Part shown: one piece after another, positions 14,542-16,569 of the stretch | How the letters are laid out: every line of letters starts with the position of its first letter | How positions within the stretch are numbered: the first letter of the stretch is position 1 | From: DATHBP01 sp035296085 | GTDB lineage: Bacteria; Actinomycetota; Actinomycetes; Propionibacteriales; Nocardioidaceae | Direction: 5' to 3' | NCBI GenBank assembly: GCA_035296085.1 | Contig: DATHBP010000065.1 | Location: 1 to 16,569 of the forward strand | DNA length: 16,569 bases | The notes under the pieces: generated by a model | Databases searched by the model: none | The model's input: the letters and a program-made list of their open reading frames with translations, nothing else | Told to the model about the DNA's origin: nothing | Made by a program: the position numbers and the translations under genes

Positions 14542-15512
14542 CCACGATCACGATGGCGAAGGGCGTCAACTCCGGCTTGCGTGCCGCGATGGAGGCCGAC
14601 CCGAAGGTGCTCGTCATGGGCGAGGACGTCGGCAAGCTCGGAGGTGTCTTCCGGGTCACCGACGGGCTGCAGAAGGACTTCGGCGAGGACCGCGTCATCG
14701 ACACCCCGCTGGCCGAGGCCGGCATCCTCGGCACGGCGGTCGGGCTCGCGCTGCGGGGCTACCGCCCGGTCTGCGAGATCCAGTTCGACGGGTTCGTCTA
14801 TCCGGCGTACGACCAGATCGTCAGCCAGGTCGCCAAGCTGCACGCGCGCAGCCAGGGCAAGCAGCCGATGCCGATCGTGATCCGCATCCCCTTCGGGGGC
14901 GGCATCGGCGCCGTCGAGCACCACAGCGAGAGCCCGGAGGCCTACTTCGCCCACACCGCCGGCCTCAAGGTGGTGGCCTGTTCCAACCCGGTAGACGCCT
15001 TCTGGATGATCCAGCAGTCGGTTGCCAGCGACGACCCGATCGTCTTCCTCGAGCCGAAGCGGCGCTACTGGGAGAAGGCCGACCTCGACGAGTCGGCAAC
15101 GCCCGACCCGCTGCACTCGTCGCGAGTGGTGCTGGCGGGCGCCGACGTCACGGTGCTGTGCTACGGGCCGATGGTCAAGACCTGTCTGGAGGCCGCGGTC
15201 GCGGCGGAGGAGGAGGGCCGCGCGCTCGAGGTCATCGACCTGCGCACGCTGTCCCCACTGGACTTGGCGCCGGTGTTCGAGTCGGTGCGCAAGACCGGCC
15301 GGGCGGTCGTCGTCCATGAGGCGCCTATCACGCTCGGGTTGGGCGCGGAGCTCGCGGCGAGGATCACCGAGCAGTGCTTCTACTCGCTCGAAGCGCCGGT
15401 GCAGCGGGTGGGCGGCTTCGACACGCCCTACCCGCCGAGCCGGATCGAGGAGGAGTACCTCCCCGACCTCGACCGGGTGCTCGACGCTGTCGACCGCTCA
15501 CTCTCGTTCTAG
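14538..15512 (+). CDS. bkdB: 2-oxoacid dehydrogenase E1 beta subunit (branched-chain type)
   Basis: This is the partner subunit of E1, 324 residues and full length, with a pyrimidine-binding transketolase domain (about 4-180) and a C-terminal transketolase domain (about 195-318). Glu60 in DTPLAEAGI is the residue that contacts the ThDP aminopyrimidine; His129 lies in VEHHSESPEAYFAHTAGLKV. That stretch and FLEPKRRYW match branched-chain E1 beta (HSQSPEAFFAH..., EPK.LY) better than pyruvate E1 beta. The ATG overlaps the E1 alpha stop as ATGA, so the subunits of the alpha2beta2 tetramer are translated in step. E2 follows 16 bp downstream. Confidence 0.92.
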   Translation: MTTITMAKGVNSGLRAAMEADPKVLVMGEDVGKLGGVFRVTDGLQKDFGEDRVIDTPLAEAGILGTAVGLALRGYRPVCEIQFDGFVYPAYDQIVSQVAKLHARSQGKQPMPIVIRIPFGGGIGAVEHHSESPEAYFAHTAGLKVVACSNPVDAFWMIQQSVASDDPIVFLEPKRRYWEKADLDESATPDPLHSSRVVLAGADVTVLCYGPMVKTCLEAAVAAEEEGRALEVIDLRTLSPLDLAPVFESVRKTGRAVVVHEAPITLGLGAELAARITEQCFYSLEAPVQRVGGFDTPYPPSRIEEEYLPDLDRVLDAVDRSLSF

Positions 15513-15528
15513 CCGGGGAGCCCTGCCG

Positions 15529-16569
15529 ATGTCCGACGTCAAGCAGTTCAAGCTCCCGGACGTGGGAGAGGGTCTCACCGAGGCGGAGATCGTCACCTGG
15601 AAGGTGAAGCCAGGGGACACGGTCAAGGTCAACGACGTCATCGTCGAGATCGAGACCGCCAAGTCGCTCGTCGAGCTGCCCTGCCCGTTCCCCGGCACGA
15701 TCACCGAGCTGCTCGTCGCGGAGGGCGACACGGTCCTGGTCGGCACTCCGATCATCTCCGTCTCCGCGAGCGGTGTCGTCGCCGCGCCCACGGCGGAGGC
15801 TGCCGCTGCGGAGGCCGCCGTTCCGACACCCGCCCCGGACACTCCCGTCGAGCCCGGCCTGATCGGCGGCCCGGCGCCCGGCGGACGCACCTCGGTTCTG
15901 GTCGGCTACGGACCGCGTACGACCGAGGCCAAGCGACGTCCGCGCAAGGGTGTCGCGGTGCCGGAGGACGCCTCCCCGGCAGCCGCGCAGGACAGCGTGC
16001 AGACCACGTTCCAGCCGCACAGCACGCACTCGCCAGAGGTGGCGATCGAGGACGCCGAGGACGCAGCTCCGATGCACGCCGAGCCGGCAGGGGACGGTGG
16101 TGGTACCGCGGTGGCCAGGATGCTGGCGAAGCCACCGGTGCGCAAGCTCGCCCGCTCGCTCGGCGTCGACATCAGCGCCGTTGCACCGACCGGCCCGCAC
16201 GGTTCGATGACCCGGTCAGATGTGCAGATGGCGGCGGACGGCACCAGCGCGACCGCTGCCGCCCCGCAGCGGGCGATGGGTGGCCGGCAGGAGACGCGTG
16301 TGCCCATCAAAGGCGTGCGCAAGATGATGGCGCAGGCGATGGTCGACAGCGCGTTCACCGCCCCGCACGTCACCGAGTGGATGAGCGTCGACGCCACCCG
16401 TACGGTCCGGCTGGTCGAACGGCTGCGCAAACGGCCGGAGTTCCACGACGTCAAGGTGTCGCCGCTCCTGGTCGTCGCCAGGGCCGTGTGCCTGGCCGCC
16501 GGGCGTACCCCCGAGCTCAACGCCAGCTGGGACGAGGCGGCTCAGGAGGTTGTGCTCCACGGCCATGTC
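15529..16569 (+). CDS. bkdC: 2-oxoacid dehydrogenase E2, dihydrolipoamide acyltransferase (3' end beyond window)
   Basis: This is the core of the complex: it moves the acyl group from E1 to CoA. In the window are 347 codons without a stop. A single lipoyl domain (1-78) has the lipoylated Lys45 in IETAKSLVELP. A long Ala/Pro-rich linker (about 79-195) leads to the peripheral-subunit-binding domain (about 200-236; VRKLARSLGVDISAVAPTGPHG). The acyltransferase domain begins near residue 256 (TRVPIKGVRKMMAQAMV); its catalytic HxxxDG lies beyond the edge. The ATG is supported by GGGGAG 8 nt upstream. No E3 gene is visible; lipoamide dehydrogenase may be encoded downstream or elsewhere and shared. 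Confidence 0.92.
   Translation, partial: MSDVKQFKLPDVGEGLTEAEIVTWKVKPGDTVKVNDVIVEIETAKSLVELPCPFPGTITELLVAEGDTVLVGTPIISVSASGVVAAPTAEAAAAEAAVPTPAPDTPVEPGLIGGPAPGGRTSVLVGYGPRTTEAKRRPRKGVAVPEDASPAAAQDSVQTTFQPHSTHSPEVAIEDAEDAAPMHAEPAGDGGGTAVARMLAKPPVRKLARSLGVDISAVAPTGPHGSMTRSDVQMAADGTSATAAAPQRAMGGRQETRVPIKGVRKMMAQAMVDSAFTAPHVTEWMSVDATRTVRLVERLRKRPEFHDVKVSPLLVVARAVCLAAGRTPELNASWDEAAQEVVLHGHV

Noticed and set aside
1..16569. tRNA, rRNA, riboswitch, CRISPR array, insertion sequence or toxin-antitoxin pair
   Set aside because: I found no cloverleaf-like segment, regularly spaced repeat array, transposase motif or paired small genes. The gaps are too short (at most 159 bp) and hold nothing of this kind.
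1..16569. A wholly undescribed multi-gene defence or biosynthetic system
   Set aside because: Every gene of the window falls into a recognisable family, and the neighbourhoods are ordinary actinomycete ones. Only partial novelty (metzincin, deglycation pair, regulatory sites) is supported.

Overview
The window is a gene-dense stretch of high-GC DNA from an actinomycete-type bacterium (Actinomycetota). The evidence is the roughly 70% GC base composition, frequent GTG starts plus one TTG start, and a MprA/MprB/PepD-like set close to the mycobacterial one. There are also several 4-bp start/stop overlaps and -10 motifs placed as expected for leaderless transcripts. The genus cannot be told from what I see. 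Almost all of the window is coding; the largest gap between genes is 159 bp. I see no rRNA, tRNA, CRISPR array, insertion sequence or prophage.

Layout. (1) Positions 1-5281, minus strand, read right to left: a small four-helix membrane protein (holin-4 superfamily), a low-molecular-weight phosphotyrosine-phosphatase-type protein, a fructosamine/ketosamine-3-kinase-like protein, response regulator MprA, sensor kinase MprB and a membrane-anchored HtrA-type protease (PepD-like, cut by the left edge). mprA-mprB-pepD form an envelope-stress signalling and quality-control set. The pepD gap carries a good -35/-10 promoter with an 11-bp-spaced direct repeat that suits an OmpR-family regulator. (2) Positions 5384-10112, plus strand: a HisC-type aminotransferase, then two overlapping ABC exporter half-transporters whose motifs predict a heterodimer with one degenerate and one catalytic ATP site. 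(3) Positions 10272-11210, minus strand: an EamA/DMT permease, convergent with the exporter genes. (4) Positions 11325-13256, plus strand: a secreted zinc metalloprotease with a full metzincin motif. (5) Positions 13387-16569, plus strand: E1-alpha, E1-beta and E2 of a branched-chain-type 2-oxoacid dehydrogenase. The E2 gene runs off the right edge, and a 14-bp perfect palindrome precedes the operon.

How the genes may work together. Region 1 holds an envelope-stress circuit and a phosphatase-kinase neighbourhood that could serve protein deglycation. Region 2 links an aminotransferase to an exporter by gene overlap only. Region 5 is catabolic: the complex would oxidise branched-chain 2-oxoacids (or pyruvate) to acyl-CoA, using an E3 encoded elsewhere.

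I found no clear new multi-gene system. The items most worth a second look are the phosphatase/ketosamine-kinase pair, the secreted metzincin, the PepD promoter repeat, the bkd palindrome and the leaderless start signals.
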